DNA from: a virus
IMG/VR virus record: IMGVR_UViG_3300042934_000216
Coordinates: 1-22,720 of that record
Length of the DNA: 22,720 nt
Strand: one strand, 5' to 3'
The translations under genes and the position numbers were made by a program. The first letter of the stretch is position 1. Each line of letters opens with the position of its first letter. The notes beneath the pieces were generated by a model. It saw nothing but the letters and a program-made list of their open reading frames with translations, searched no databases and was not told the origin of the DNA. This document shows, one piece after another, positions 5,660-13,110 of the stretch.

Positions 5660-6031
5660 ATGACATCCCCCAGGCACAACGCCAACGGGTACCGCAGACG
5701 CGAACTCGTCAAGAGAGTACGTGCAGAAGAGACCCTGTGCGCCCTCTGCGACAAGCCCGTGGATAAGACCCTAGGCATGAAGCCCGGGGAGCATGGCCGG
5801 AAATGCCCTGGTGGGGGGTGTGCCGGCTGCATCCCACATCCTCAACGAGGCGAAGTAGACGAAGACCTACCCCGCTCAAGAGGTGGCTCACCCTACAAGC
5901 GATCCAACTGTCGCCTCATGCACCGCGACTGCAACAGATGGAAGTCAGACATGACCTTGAGTGAAGCAAGAAAGAAGCTTCACGGCTCTACAGGACCAGT
6001 CAGTCCCACCGTCGCATCGCCCATCTGGTAA
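5660..6031 (+). CDS. HNH endonuclease next to terminase
   Basis: A 123-residue protein from ATG 5660 (AAGGGGG upstream). CALC...CPGGGCAGC is a Cys-rich zinc site, followed by EVDEDLPRSRGGSPYKRSNC and LMHRDCNRWKSD, the HNH core in its phage-packaging variant where DE replaces DH. HNH proteins directly upstream of terminase genes are known to assist terminase cutting at cos in many phages, which fits the position here. Confidence 0.85.
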   Translation: MTSPRHNANGYRRRELVKRVRAEETLCALCDKPVDKTLGMKPGEHGRKCPGGGCAGCIPHPQRGEVDEDLPRSRGGSPYKRSNCRLMHRDCNRWKSDMTLSEARKKLHGSTGPVSPTVASPIW

Positions 6032-6138
6032 CCCACACACATACACCCAACGGGGGACCCCTCCCACCCCCCGCCTAGGCACCCCCGAGGTACTGGGCCT
6101 TTTCACACACGGCAGTTTTCGACCCTTTTGGAGGCGTC
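6032..6138 (+). other. candidate cos / packaging recognition region
   Basis: A 107-base gap between the HNH and small terminase genes with strong strand asymmetry. CGGGGG (6051-6056) can pair with CCCCCG (6068-6073); next come the 8-base palindrome GCCTAGGC (6073-6080), ACCCCCGAGG, and a T-rich stretch before the ribosome site GGAGG (6130-6134). C/G-rich runs between HNH and terminase are the usual place for cos in such phages. The exact cut cannot be read from sequence alone. Confidence 0.35.
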
Positions 6139-6351
6139 ATGGCTGATCGTGCGGCGGAGCTTGAAGACCTGCGGGCGTTCCTTTGGGAGTCGATTCGGGC
6201 TGTCGATCCTGACAAGCGTGCGCCTCTCGCGAATCAACTGCGGGCGACGCTGACGGAGCTCGCGGAGTTGACCAAGGGTTCTGGGAAGGTTGGTGACCCG
6301 GTTGACGAAATCACCGCCCGTCGCGCTGCTCGGAGAGCAGGCACCGCCTAG
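6139..6351 (+). CDS. terminase small subunit (putative)
   Basis: A 70-residue, helical, charged protein from ATG 6139 (GGAGG at 6130-6134). LEDLRAFLWESIRAVDPDKR and LANQLRATLTELAELTKG match the short coiled helices of small terminases that precede TerL in actinophages. It ends in an Arg/Ala-rich tail and overlaps the large subunit start by about 59 bases. It would bind the packaging site and recruit TerL. The call rests on position and general character more than on a specific motif. Confidence 0.65.
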   Translation: MADRAAELEDLRAFLWESIRAVDPDKRAPLANQLRATLTELAELTKGSGKVGDPVDEITARRAARRAGTA

Positions 6352-7762
6352 GGTTCTGGTTCTCCCGGATCGTTCGGTTGCGAACGACTGGGAGGACGTT
6401 GCTGACCTGAGTGCTGGCTATGGCCTGTCGCTTGATGGGTGGCAGGAGGATGTTCTTCGTGCTGCGATGGGTGTCCGTTCGGATGGTACGTGGGCGGCGA
6501 AGCAGATTGGTGTTTCGGCGCCGCGGCAGAACGGCAAGTCGCAACTGATTGTGGCTCGAGCGTTGGCCGGCGCGCTGGTTCTGGGTGAGAAGAAGATCAT
6601 CATCTCTGCTCATCAGCAGGACACGGCGCGGGAGACGTTCGCGAAGTTCCTTGAGATGTTCGACGCTAACGATCTGTTGCGGTCGAAGGTGAAGCAGGTG
6701 ATGAACGCCCTCAACCGGGAGTTCATCAAGTTCACGAACGGTGCGGAGATCCGGTTCAAGGCCCGGTCTACTGCTGGTGGTCGTGGCTTCTCGTCGGATC
6801 TGCTGTTGTTGGATGAGGCGCAGATTCTCGGGATGCCGGCGTGGGTGTCGATCAACTCGACGATGTCGGCGCGCCCGAATCCTCAGATTTGGCTTCTCGG
6901 CACTCCGCCTACGCCGGAGGATAACGGCGAGGTGTTCACGTTCATCCGTGATGCTGCGATGGCTGGGCGTTCGTCGGCTCTCGCGTACCTTGAGTGGTCG
7001 GCGGAGCCTGACGATGATCCTGCGTTGTCTGAGACGCGGGCGAAGGCTAACCCTGCCTGGCATACGCGCATCAATCACGATGTCGTGCAGGGCGAGTTTG
7101 AGACCTACCCGGCGATCCGGTTTGCGATGGACCGTCTGGGCATCTGGGCTACCGAGCTTGAAATCTCGGGTGCGATCTCGTCTGCTACGTGGGGTGGCCT
7201 TGCTGTTGACGAGGCTCCTGCGGGGCAGCTTGGCGCGTTCGCTGTGGCGTTCTCGGCCGATGGCATGCGGTACTCCGTCGCCGGCGCACTGACTCACGGT
7301 GAGAACGCGCACGTGGAGCTCATCAGCGCTGACGTGGGTTCGGTTGATGCCGGGCTTGCACCTCTGGCGGATTGGTTCACGGAGCGGGTCGGTGGAGTTT
7401 CCCGGTGGCGTCGTGTCGAGTCGATTGTGATTTCGGGGCGTGCTGGCGCGGCCGTGCTGGCGCAGCTTCTCAAAGAGCGTGGTGTTTCTGAACGACGGAT
7501 CACGCTCCCATCGACGGCTCAGTATTTCGAGGCGTGTGGTGCGCTGCTCGAGCGGTGCAGGCAGGGCACGGTCTCTCATCTTCGCGAGGGGCAGGAGCGG
7601 CTGGATGAGTCCGTGCTTGGCGCGGTTCAGAAGCAACGCACGCGTGATGGTGCGTGGGGTTGGGAAGTACCCGGTGGGGATGAAACACCGGTTGAGGCAG
7701 TGAGTTTGGCGCTACTCGGCGCGCGAACTTCGCGTCGGGGCACTCCCCGCCGCATCTACTAA
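6293..7762 (+). CDS. terL: terminase large subunit
   Basis: A 489-residue protein. The start is set at GTG 6293, although TTG 6290 is possible. Walker A is APRQNGKS (residues 76-83, Lys82) and Walker B is LLLLDEAQ (Asp174-Glu175), the ATPase that drives DNA packaging. A coupling-type LLGTPP motif follows. The C-terminal half carries the nuclease domain: FAVAFSADG probably holds the first catalytic Asp and the DGAWGWEVPGGDE region near the end the last. Length is normal for this family and there is no intein here. It acts on the portal at the empty head. Confidence 0.95.
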   Translation: MTRLTKSPPVALLGEQAPPRVLVLPDRSVANDWEDVADLSAGYGLSLDGWQEDVLRAAMGVRSDGTWAAKQIGVSAPRQNGKSQLIVARALAGALVLGEKKIIISAHQQDTARETFAKFLEMFDANDLLRSKVKQVMNALNREFIKFTNGAEIRFKARSTAGGRGFSSDLLLLDEAQILGMPAWVSINSTMSARPNPQIWLLGTPPTPEDNGEVFTFIRDAAMAGRSSALAYLEWSAEPDDDPALSETRAKANPAWHTRINHDVVQGEFETYPAIRFAMDRLGIWATELEISGAISSATWGGLAVDEAPAGQLGAFAVAFSADGMRYSVAGALTHGENAHVELISADVGSVDAGLAPLADWFTERVGGVSRWRRVESIVISGRAGAAVLAQLLKERGVSERRITLPSTAQYFEACGALLERCRQGTVSHLREGQERLDESVLGAVQKQRTRDGAWGWEVPGGDETPVEAVSLALLGARTSRRGTPRRIY

Positions 7763-7773
7763 AGGGGGTTTGC

Positions 7774-9120
7774 ATGGCCGTTACGCCTGCTGAATGGCTC
7801 CCGGTATTGGCTAAGCGGCTCGATGACCGGCGTGCCCGTGTCGATCTGCTGATGTCGTATGTGACGGGCGATGCACCACTGCCGGAGATGAATCGGGCTA
7901 CCCGTGAGGCGTGGCAGAGGTTTCAGCGTGAGGCTCGGACGTCGTTCGGGTTGCTCGTGGTTGAAGCGTTGACTGATCGGTTTGTTCCGAACGGTGTGCG
8001 GGTCGGCGGCGATGATGTGTCTGAGGCGACGGTTGCCGCGCGGCGGATCTTCCGTGATAACCGCCTTTCGGTGGTGTTCCCGGATGCTGCGCGTGATGCG
8101 TTTACGGCGTCGGTTGGATACCTGATTGTCGGCGAGGACTCGGGCAAGGCGGTTATCACCGCCGAATCGCCGCAGTTCGTCATCACAGCGCCCGACCCGC
8201 TGCGTCCTTGGGTTTCTCGAGCGGCCCTCAAGGTCTATCGGGACTCAGACGAGGGAGCTGACTTCGCGTTCGTGTGGGCTGACGGTAACCGGCAGCTGTT
8301 CACGCGCCCCATTGCGGACCCGTCCTCATCCGAGCCTTACAACTTCACGTCTGAGGGTGAATGGCTCTCGGTGGATGAGCCGCAGCGGTATTCGGGGAAC
8401 GTTCCCGTCTTCGCCCTTGAGAACAAGGGTGGTGTGGGTGAGTTCGAGCCCCACATGGACATCCTGAATCGCATCAACCGCAACCTGCTACAGCGTCTTA
8501 CCACTGTGGCGATGCAGGCGTTCAAACAGCGCATGGTTGAGGGCGGCTTGCCTGAGACTGACAACACCGGCAACGACATGGACTGGGCTCAGGTGTTCGA
8601 GCCTTCGCCGGGTGCGCTGTGGGATCTCCCCGAGGGCATCAAGGTCAGTGAGCTCGCTGATGGTTCCGCTGGGATCATGGCGATGCTTCAGGCGGAGGAT
8701 GCGGATCTTCGCGCGTTCGCTGCGGTTACTCAGACGCCTCTCCCCATGCTGATGCCTGACGGTGCGAACCAGTCTGCGGAGGGCGCTCAGTTCTCCCGCG
8801 AGGGCTTGGTGCTGAAGGCTGAGGACCGGGTGGACCGGTTCAAGCCGGCGCTCGCTCTGGCACTCGTCTACGCACTCCGCATCGAGGGGATCAAGGATGT
8901 CGACGACGTGGAGGTTCTGTTCGAGCCTGCGGCTTACGTGACTCTCTCGGAGAAGTACGCAGCGGCAGCGCAGGCTTCCGGGCTTCTCGCGATCCGCACG
9001 ATTCAGCGGCAGATCCTCGGCATGTCTCAGGCGGCTATCGCTGAGGACGAGGTGAACCGCGCGGCGGAGCAGTTGCAAGCGTTCACGTTGACGGGCGGGG
9101 CGGATGCCGAGCAGCAGTGA
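7774..9120 (+). CDS. portal protein (SPP1 gp6-like)
   Basis: A 448-residue protein from ATG 7774 with AAAGGGGG upstream. It starts PAEWLPVLAKRLDDRRARVD and contains FGLLVVEALTDRFVPNGVRV, SPQFVITAPDPL and NQSAEGAQFSREGLVLKAED, features of the SPP1 gp6-type portals of actinophages. It would form the dodecameric ring through which TerL packages DNA. The gene overlaps the MuF-like gene by 17 bases, as expected for portal-MuF pairs. Confidence 0.93.
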   Translation: MAVTPAEWLPVLAKRLDDRRARVDLLMSYVTGDAPLPEMNRATREAWQRFQREARTSFGLLVVEALTDRFVPNGVRVGGDDVSEATVAARRIFRDNRLSVVFPDAARDAFTASVGYLIVGEDSGKAVITAESPQFVITAPDPLRPWVSRAALKVYRDSDEGADFAFVWADGNRQLFTRPIADPSSSEPYNFTSEGEWLSVDEPQRYSGNVPVFALENKGGVGEFEPHMDILNRINRNLLQRLTTVAMQAFKQRMVEGGLPETDNTGNDMDWAQVFEPSPGALWDLPEGIKVSELADGSAGIMAMLQAEDADLRAFAAVTQTPLPMLMPDGANQSAEGAQFSREGLVLKAEDRVDRFKPALALALVYALRIEGIKDVDDVEVLFEPAAYVTLSEKYAAAAQASGLLAIRTIQRQILGMSQAAIAEDEVNRAAEQLQAFTLTGGADAEQQ

Positions 9121-10654
9121 CCGGATCATCCTCGGGTACGCGGCGGCGGTCGCTGATGTTCGTAAGCGGGTAATCCAGTTCGCGCGTACCGCATGGCTGG
9201 GCATGCCGGACTACCGGGATGCGGACGTTGACCGTCTCGTGCGGCTCGTCACTCCAGTTGTGCTCGCAGGACAGACCCGCGCGGCATCCCTGACGGTTGC
9301 GTACCTCCAGGCGCTCGCCACATCGGCTGGCGTGACGCTCACAGGCGCGGTAGACGCCTCTGTAATGGCCTATCGCGGCGTCCCAGCGACGGACGTGTAC
9401 CGGCGTCCTGCCGTGACGCTATACACGGCCCTAGCGAACGGCGTTTCGTTCACCGATGCGAAGGCGCAAGGGCTTACTCGGCTTGTGTCGCTGGCGTCTA
9501 CGGACATTCAGCAGGCGCGCAACCGGCAGGCCGCAGCATCCATCGCCGGCTCAGGGTTCAAGTCGTTCTCTCGTGTGCTGTCTGGCACGGAGGACTGCGA
9601 GCTCTGCACGGTAGCCGCTGACCGGACCTACTACCGGGGCGACCTGATGCCGATCCATCCAGGCTGTGTACCCGGCGACTCAGTACTTTCGCCCATAGCG
9701 GGCGGAAGCACCCATCTTGCCGATTTCGCTTGGGGTGAGGTTGAGGCTGTTTCGCGCCGACTGTTCGAGGGTGAACTCATCGAGTTCGTCACGGCCAGAG
9801 GCGATGAGGTGCGCGTCACCCCGAATCACCCTGTACTCACCGCGAAGGGCTGGATTCCGGCTCACCTCCTGAGCGAAGGCGACACAGTATTCAGCAGCGG
9901 CTCGCGTGAGCGGGTAGTTACTGGTGGCCCATACGTAAACGAGCGCCCAGCCTTCGCCGAGGATGTATTTGACGCGGCGCGGATGGCGTTCCCCCTTGTA
10001 CGCGTGCCACTCGCCGCCGAGGATTTCCACGCCGACGCTGCCGAGGGTGAAGTCGAGATTGTATATACCCACGGCAACTTCCCGACGCCACGGAACGCCG
10101 ATCCTGTCGAGGGAGCGAGCGAACTTGGCTTCGTGCACGCTCATGGCGGGCGGGTTGCGCTCGATGGTAGCGGCGCGCTTGGCCCGCTCATCCCACGTAG
10201 CCTTTCGGCCCTTGGTAGCGGAGTGGGCGGCGGCTACCTGAGCGGCGATCTGCTCCGGGGTCATCCGACTGGCTCGGTTGAGGCCAGCGGAACTGCGTCC
10301 GCGCGGTTCGATGCCCCTGCTGGTGAGTTCTCGCCGGAGAGCGCCTCGGTCTACGCCAGTCAGGGATTGGATCTTGTACGCCGACTCGCCAGCGACGTAG
10401 AGGGCGACCGCGTTGTCAAGCTTCGCCGGGTCGGTTGGTCGGGTCATGTGTTCAATCTCCACACTCGTGAGGGCTGGTACTCATCCAACAATCACATTGT
10501 ATCAAATTGTGACTGCGGCGTGGCCCCTAACGGCTTCGGGCGCGCAAGCGAGCCGCTAGAGGGCGCCCGCGAAACTGCCGTCCACGAACACGGGGAATAC
10601 GGCCCGACCCTTGGCTGGGCTGGGGACACCTTCACCAGCCGGGACGACTTCTAA
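9104..10654 (+). CDS. MuF-like minor head protein interrupted by an intein
   Basis: A 516-residue precursor from ATG 9104. Residues 1-187 and 469-516 are the extein: a helical N-terminus, CELCTVAADRTYYRGD, then HPG joined to CDCGVAP. Splicing would restore the HPGCDC motif typical of MuF/minor head proteins that follow the portal. Residues 188-468 form a Hint/intein domain, inserted at the most conserved point of the protein, the usual choice of inteins. The mature protein would be 235 residues. It probably sits inside the head and helps assembly or DNA ejection. The same DNA is read on the other strand (see 9680-10447). Confidence 0.9.
   Translation: MPSSSDRIILGYAAAVADVRKRVIQFARTAWLGMPDYRDADVDRLVRLVTPVVLAGQTRAASLTVAYLQALATSAGVTLTGAVDASVMAYRGVPATDVYRRPAVTLYTALANGVSFTDAKAQGLTRLVSLASTDIQQARNRQAAASIAGSGFKSFSRVLSGTEDCELCTVAADRTYYRGDLMPIHPGCVPGDSVLSPIAGGSTHLADFAWGEVEAVSRRLFEGELIEFVTARGDEVRVTPNHPVLTAKGWIPAHLLSEGDTVFSSGSRERVVTGGPYVNERPAFAEDVFDAARMAFPLVRVPLAAEDFHADAAEGEVEIVYTHGNFPTPRNADPVEGASELGFVHAHGGRVALDGSGALGPLIPRSLSALGSGVGGGYLSGDLLRGHPTGSVEASGTASARFDAPAGEFSPESASVYASQGLDLVRRLASDVEGDRVVKLRRVGWSGHVFNLHTREGWYSSNNHIVSNCDCGVAPNGFGRASEPLEGARETAVHEHGEYGPTLGWAGDTFTSRDDF
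9680..10447 (-). CDS. homing endonuclease (HTH + Vsr-like nuclease) encoded antisense inside the intein
   Basis: A 255-residue leftward protein from ATG 10447 (GTG 10462 also in frame); GGAG (complement of 10457-10460) is spaced 9 bases. Residues 6-47 are a helix-turn-helix (VALYVAGESAYKIQSLTG, then VDRGALRRELTSRG). Residues about 100-185 match a Vsr/DUF559-type PD-(D/E)xK nuclease: SVHEAKFA (E106), YNLDF (D132), VEILGGEWH (E141, H148), RRVKYILGEGWALVYVW (K160). Vsr-like homing enzymes associated with inteins and introns are an established family. Its codons are exact reverse complements of intein codons; the stop TGA is the intein's Ser193 TCA. High-GC DNA produces empty mirror frames, but this one has two ordered, recognisable domains. 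Confidence 0.82.
   Translation of the reverse strand: MTRPTDPAKLDNAVALYVAGESAYKIQSLTGVDRGALRRELTSRGIEPRGRSSAGLNRASRMTPEQIAAQVAAAHSATKGRKATWDERAKRAATIERNPPAMSVHEAKFARSLDRIGVPWRREVAVGIYNLDFTLGSVGVEILGGEWHAYKGERHPRRVKYILGEGWALVYVWATSNYPLTRAAAEYCVAFAQEVSRNPALRGEYRVIRGDAHLIASGRDELDEFTLEQSARNSLNLTPSEIGKMGASARYGRKY
10496..10504 (-). promoter_or_regulatory. antisense extended -10 promoter for the homing endonuclease
   Basis: Read leftward the sequence is TGATACAAT, an extended -10 (TGnTANNNT) one base away from TGATATAAT, in an AT-rich island of GC-rich DNA. Transcription would start near 10489, giving about 40 bases before the endonuclease ATG at 10447. No good -35 is visible, which extended -10 promoters tolerate. 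The element lies in the codons for the last intein residues (I-V-S). Confidence 0.45.
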
Positions 10655-10659
10655 CACTT

Positions 10660-10703
10660 CCCACTCATGTGGGTTGGCCTCACCGAAACGGTGGGGCTTT
10701 TTC
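10660..10703 (+). terminator. tandem hairpins with U-tract after the MuF-like gene
   Basis: CCCAC (10660-10664) / GTGGG (10669-10673) is followed by a 9-bp stem, GCCTCACCG (10677-10685) / CGGTGGGGC (10689-10697), loop AAA, and TTTTT. This is a strong rho-independent terminator in the middle of the head operon, just before the scaffold gene. It would lower, not abolish, readthrough, or mark a separate capsid transcript. Confidence 0.75.
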
Positions 10704-10724
10704 TATGCCCGAAACGGGAGACAC

Positions 10725-11294
10725 ATGTCTGACACCAACAACCAATCCGTCGCGATCGGTGAAGGCGCACTCGCGTCTGACAACACCGCGGTCGCTGTGG
10801 GCGAAACGGCCACAGCAACAGAGGAAGAGTCGTCAGTTGACTTTGCCGCTGAAGCCGCGAAGTGGAAGGAACTGGCTCGCAAGAACGAGGCTCGCGCCAA
10901 AGAGAACGCGGACAAGGCGAAACGCTTTGACCAGATCGAAGAAGCGAGCAAGACGGACCTAGAGAAGGCTCAGGCTCGGATCGACGAGCTCGAGCGCACG
11001 TCGGCTGAGGCCAACGCTGCACGTATCCGGTCGGAGATCGCCCGCACCAAGGGTGTCCCGGTCGAACTTCTCACGGGTTCCGATGAGGACTCGCTGACCG
11101 CCCAGGCGGACGCGCTTCTCGCATTCAAAGGCACGCAGGCGACTGCCCCCTCGTCCGAGGGCCAGGGCAAGCGCGGCGAGCCAGTCGGTGCCGGTGTCAA
11201 GCAACTCACTCGTGATGAATACACCCGCCTCACCCCGGAGCAGAAGATCGCGGCGCGCGATAGCGGCGCGCTCGCACGCCTGCTCGAGGGATGA
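10725..11294 (+). CDS. capsid scaffolding protein (putative)
   Basis: A 189-residue protein from ATG 10725 (GGGAG just upstream). It has a low-complexity Ala/Thr/Glu N-terminus and then a long charged coiled coil (WKELARKNEARAKENADKAK, LEKAQARIDELERTSAEANA). The C-terminus, LTRDEYTRLTPEQKIAARDS, is a typical capsid-binding end of phage scaffolds. Its place directly before the major capsid gene supports the role. The open frame extends further upstream, but across the terminator hairpin, so the internal ATG is right. Confidence 0.88.
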   Translation: MSDTNNQSVAIGEGALASDNTAVAVGETATATEEESSVDFAAEAAKWKELARKNEARAKENADKAKRFDQIEEASKTDLEKAQARIDELERTSAEANAARIRSEIARTKGVPVELLTGSDEDSLTAQADALLAFKGTQATAPSSEGQGKRGEPVGAGVKQLTRDEYTRLTPEQKIAARDSGALARLLEG

Positions 11295-11317
11295 GCAACA
11301 ACTACTAGGAGACAGAA

Positions 11318-12178
11318 ATGGCACTTGGCGACATCATTCCCGACCTTTGGTCGGCACAGCTGCTGGTCGCGCTTCGCAAGAACGCGGTCGGCGTGAGCCT
11401 CTGCAACCGTGACTACGAGGGCGAGATCCGCCGTCAGGGTGACTCGGTGAAGATCACGTCGATCGACAACGTGACGATCAGCGACTACACCCAGCACACG
11501 GACCTGACCGTGGAAGCCCTCGGGGACGCCACTCGTTCGCTGCTGATCGACAAGGCGAAGTCGTTTGCCTTCTCGGTGGAGCGCATCGAACAGGTGCAGG
11601 CCGTCGCAGGCTCGTCCGCCATCGACCAGGGCCTCGACAACGCGTCGTACCAGCTCGCGGATGTCGCTGACGCGATCATTCTCGACGCGATCAACGACGC
11701 CGCGGAGGCAACGGGCAACGACATCGGCACCGTCGCGGTCCACACGACGGCACAGAACATCTACGACGCGTTCGTGGACCTCAACAAGGTTCTGTCGGAC
11801 AACAACGTCCCGAAGTCGGGCCGTTACGCCGTCGTCTCGCCGGCCATCATGGCTCGACTGACGAAGCTCAACCTTCTGGTCGGCGCGGGCGATGGCCTCG
11901 GTGCCGATGTTCGCACGTCCGGTTGGGTCGGTCGCCTCGCGGGTCTCGACATCTACGAGTCGAACAACCTTCCCGCCGTGACCGACGCTGCTGCCACTGG
12001 TGGCCTCGTGATCGCGGGTCACCGCATCGCGACCACCTACGCGGACCAGATCGTTGAGACCAGCCGGACCCCGATGGAGCGTCGCTTCGCCGACCTCGTC
12101 AAGGGCCTGCACGTCTACGGCGTGAAGGTGACCCGTCCGACCGCGGTCGCCAAGGTCGAGTTCGACGCGACCGCGTAA
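11318..12178 (+). CDS. major capsid protein
   Basis: A 286-residue protein from ATG 11318 (AGGAGACAGAA upstream). It starts MALGDIIPDLWSAQLLVALR and contains GDSVKITSIDNVTISDYT and VKGLHVYGVKVTRP, features of the HK97-fold coat proteins of siphoviruses, in the P22-coat/actinophage branch without a long delta domain. Position after the scaffold and strict codon bias towards C/G third bases fit a highly expressed capsid gene. A long mirror frame on the other strand is an artefact. Confidence 0.92.
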   Translation: MALGDIIPDLWSAQLLVALRKNAVGVSLCNRDYEGEIRRQGDSVKITSIDNVTISDYTQHTDLTVEALGDATRSLLIDKAKSFAFSVERIEQVQAVAGSSAIDQGLDNASYQLADVADAIILDAINDAAEATGNDIGTVAVHTTAQNIYDAFVDLNKVLSDNNVPKSGRYAVVSPAIMARLTKLNLLVGAGDGLGADVRTSGWVGRLAGLDIYESNNLPAVTDAAATGGLVIAGHRIATTYADQIVETSRTPMERRFADLVKGLHVYGVKVTRPTAVAKVEFDATA

Positions 12179-12205
12179 TTCAACTGACTCTGAGGGGGTG
12201 AGGGT

Positions 12206-12778
12206 ATGGCTGTTGTTCAATTGGCGTCACAGGATGACGTTGAGTCGTCCTTCGGTCGTGTCCTCACCTCCGAGGAGGCGCGGCGGGTCGATGCGATCCT
12301 CGACAAGCTCTCGGAACTGTTCAGGCGTGAGTCTGGCCAGCGCTTCACGGTGGGTTCGTCCACGGTGCGGCTGAAGGTGAACGCCGGCCGGGTGTATCTG
12401 CCACAGGTGCCGCTTGTGGAGGTTGTGTCGGTCGTTGACGATGACGCTGTGGCGGTGGAGTACACCGCTGCGGGTTCGTGGCTGACGGTCGACATGGCCT
12501 CGAATGAGTTCGTCACCGTCGAGTATGAACACGGCAGTGCTAAGGCGCCGGATCTCGTGCGTCTGGCGGTCGCTGACGCGGCCCGTCAGGTGCTTTCTGT
12601 CGACCCCTACGCGGCGACTGGTGTGTCTCAGCGTGGCGTGACTACGGGGCCGTTCTCGGACCAGTTCACCTATGCGGGGTGGGCGCAGGGTGGTTCTGCT
12701 CGGCTTTCGCCGGATGATGTTGCTCTTGCTCGCTCTTTCCGGGTGAAGGTGCCGACTGTCTGGGTGCAGTCCCCGTGA
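12206..12778 (+). CDS. head-to-tail adaptor protein
   Basis: A 190-residue protein from ATG 12206 (GGGGGTGAGGG upstream). It starts with helices (LASQDDVESSFGRVLTSEEA, VDAILDKLSELFRRESGQRF) and continues into a beta domain, the gp6/gp15-type connector fold found directly after the capsid gene. It would dock under the portal. Its TGA overlaps the next GTG (GTGA). Confidence 0.8.
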   Translation: MAVVQLASQDDVESSFGRVLTSEEARRVDAILDKLSELFRRESGQRFTVGSSTVRLKVNAGRVYLPQVPLVEVVSVVDDDAVAVEYTAAGSWLTVDMASNEFVTVEYEHGSAKAPDLVRLAVADAARQVLSVDPYAATGVSQRGVTTGPFSDQFTYAGWAQGGSARLSPDDVALARSFRVKVPTVWVQSP

Positions 12779-13110
12779 GGGCGGTCGCGGAGTTCGTGTC
12801 TCACGCGGCATTCGAGGCTGGGGCTGAGGATTCGCACGGCAACCCGGTAGAGGCGTGGGCTACTGCAACTTCGGTGGGCGTGTATGCGTTCGACCCGGGG
12901 GCAACCTCGGAGCCGCGGGAACCGGGCCGCGACCGGGTGGACACGTCCCCGACGCTCTACCTTCCGTCGACTGTCGTCTTCGGTGCGCGGGACCGGGTGA
13001 CCGCCCGGGGCGTGCTGTACGAGGTGGAAGGTGTCACCCGCCAGTTCGTGCACCCCACGGACGCCGACCGTGCCGCGAATGTGGCGACACTGCGGGCGGT
13101 GATCGGGTGA
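12775..13110 (+). CDS. head-tail stopper / head closure protein
   Basis: A 111-residue, mostly beta protein from GTG 12775, coupled by GTGA to the adaptor gene. ARGVLYEVEGVTRQFVHPTD near the C-terminus resembles the head-closure (gp16/SPP1-type) proteins that plug the filled head. Called largely from gene order and size. Confidence 0.65.
   Translation: MRAVAEFVSHAAFEAGAEDSHGNPVEAWATATSVGVYAFDPGATSEPREPGRDRVDTSPTLYLPSTVVFGARDRVTARGVLYEVEGVTRQFVHPTDADRAANVATLRAVIG

Larger units (their letters stand above)
9665..10507 (+). mobile_element. intein coding segment (Hint domain, 281 residues)
   Basis: Block A is CVPGDSVLSP with Cys188 as splice nucleophile. Block B is VTPNHPVLTAKGW (T239-P-N-H242). 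The centre carries AAEDFHADAAEGEVEIVY, which I associate with phage Hint proteins. Blocks F/G are GHVFNLHTREGWYSSNNHI ending V-S-N468, followed by Cys469 as +1 nucleophile. The residue before the terminal Asn is Ser instead of the usual His, which can slow Asn cyclisation. There is no homing endonuclease domain in this frame; the endonuclease is on the opposite strand. Confidence 0.9.

Noticed and set aside
6311-7636. Long leftward open frame (441 codons) opposite the large terminase
   Set aside because: Arg/His-rich with no motif; it lies in the codon-mirror register where GC-rich genes rarely show stops. It serves as the negative control for the intein antisense gene.
8488-9204. Leftward open frame opposite the portal gene
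   Set aside because: Arg/Leu/His-rich mirror frame, no motif, crosses a gene boundary.
10970-12220. Long leftward open frame (416 codons) opposite scaffold and capsid genes
   Set aside because: Low-complexity Asp/Arg/Val/His mirror of the capsid gene, no domain, no ribosome site.
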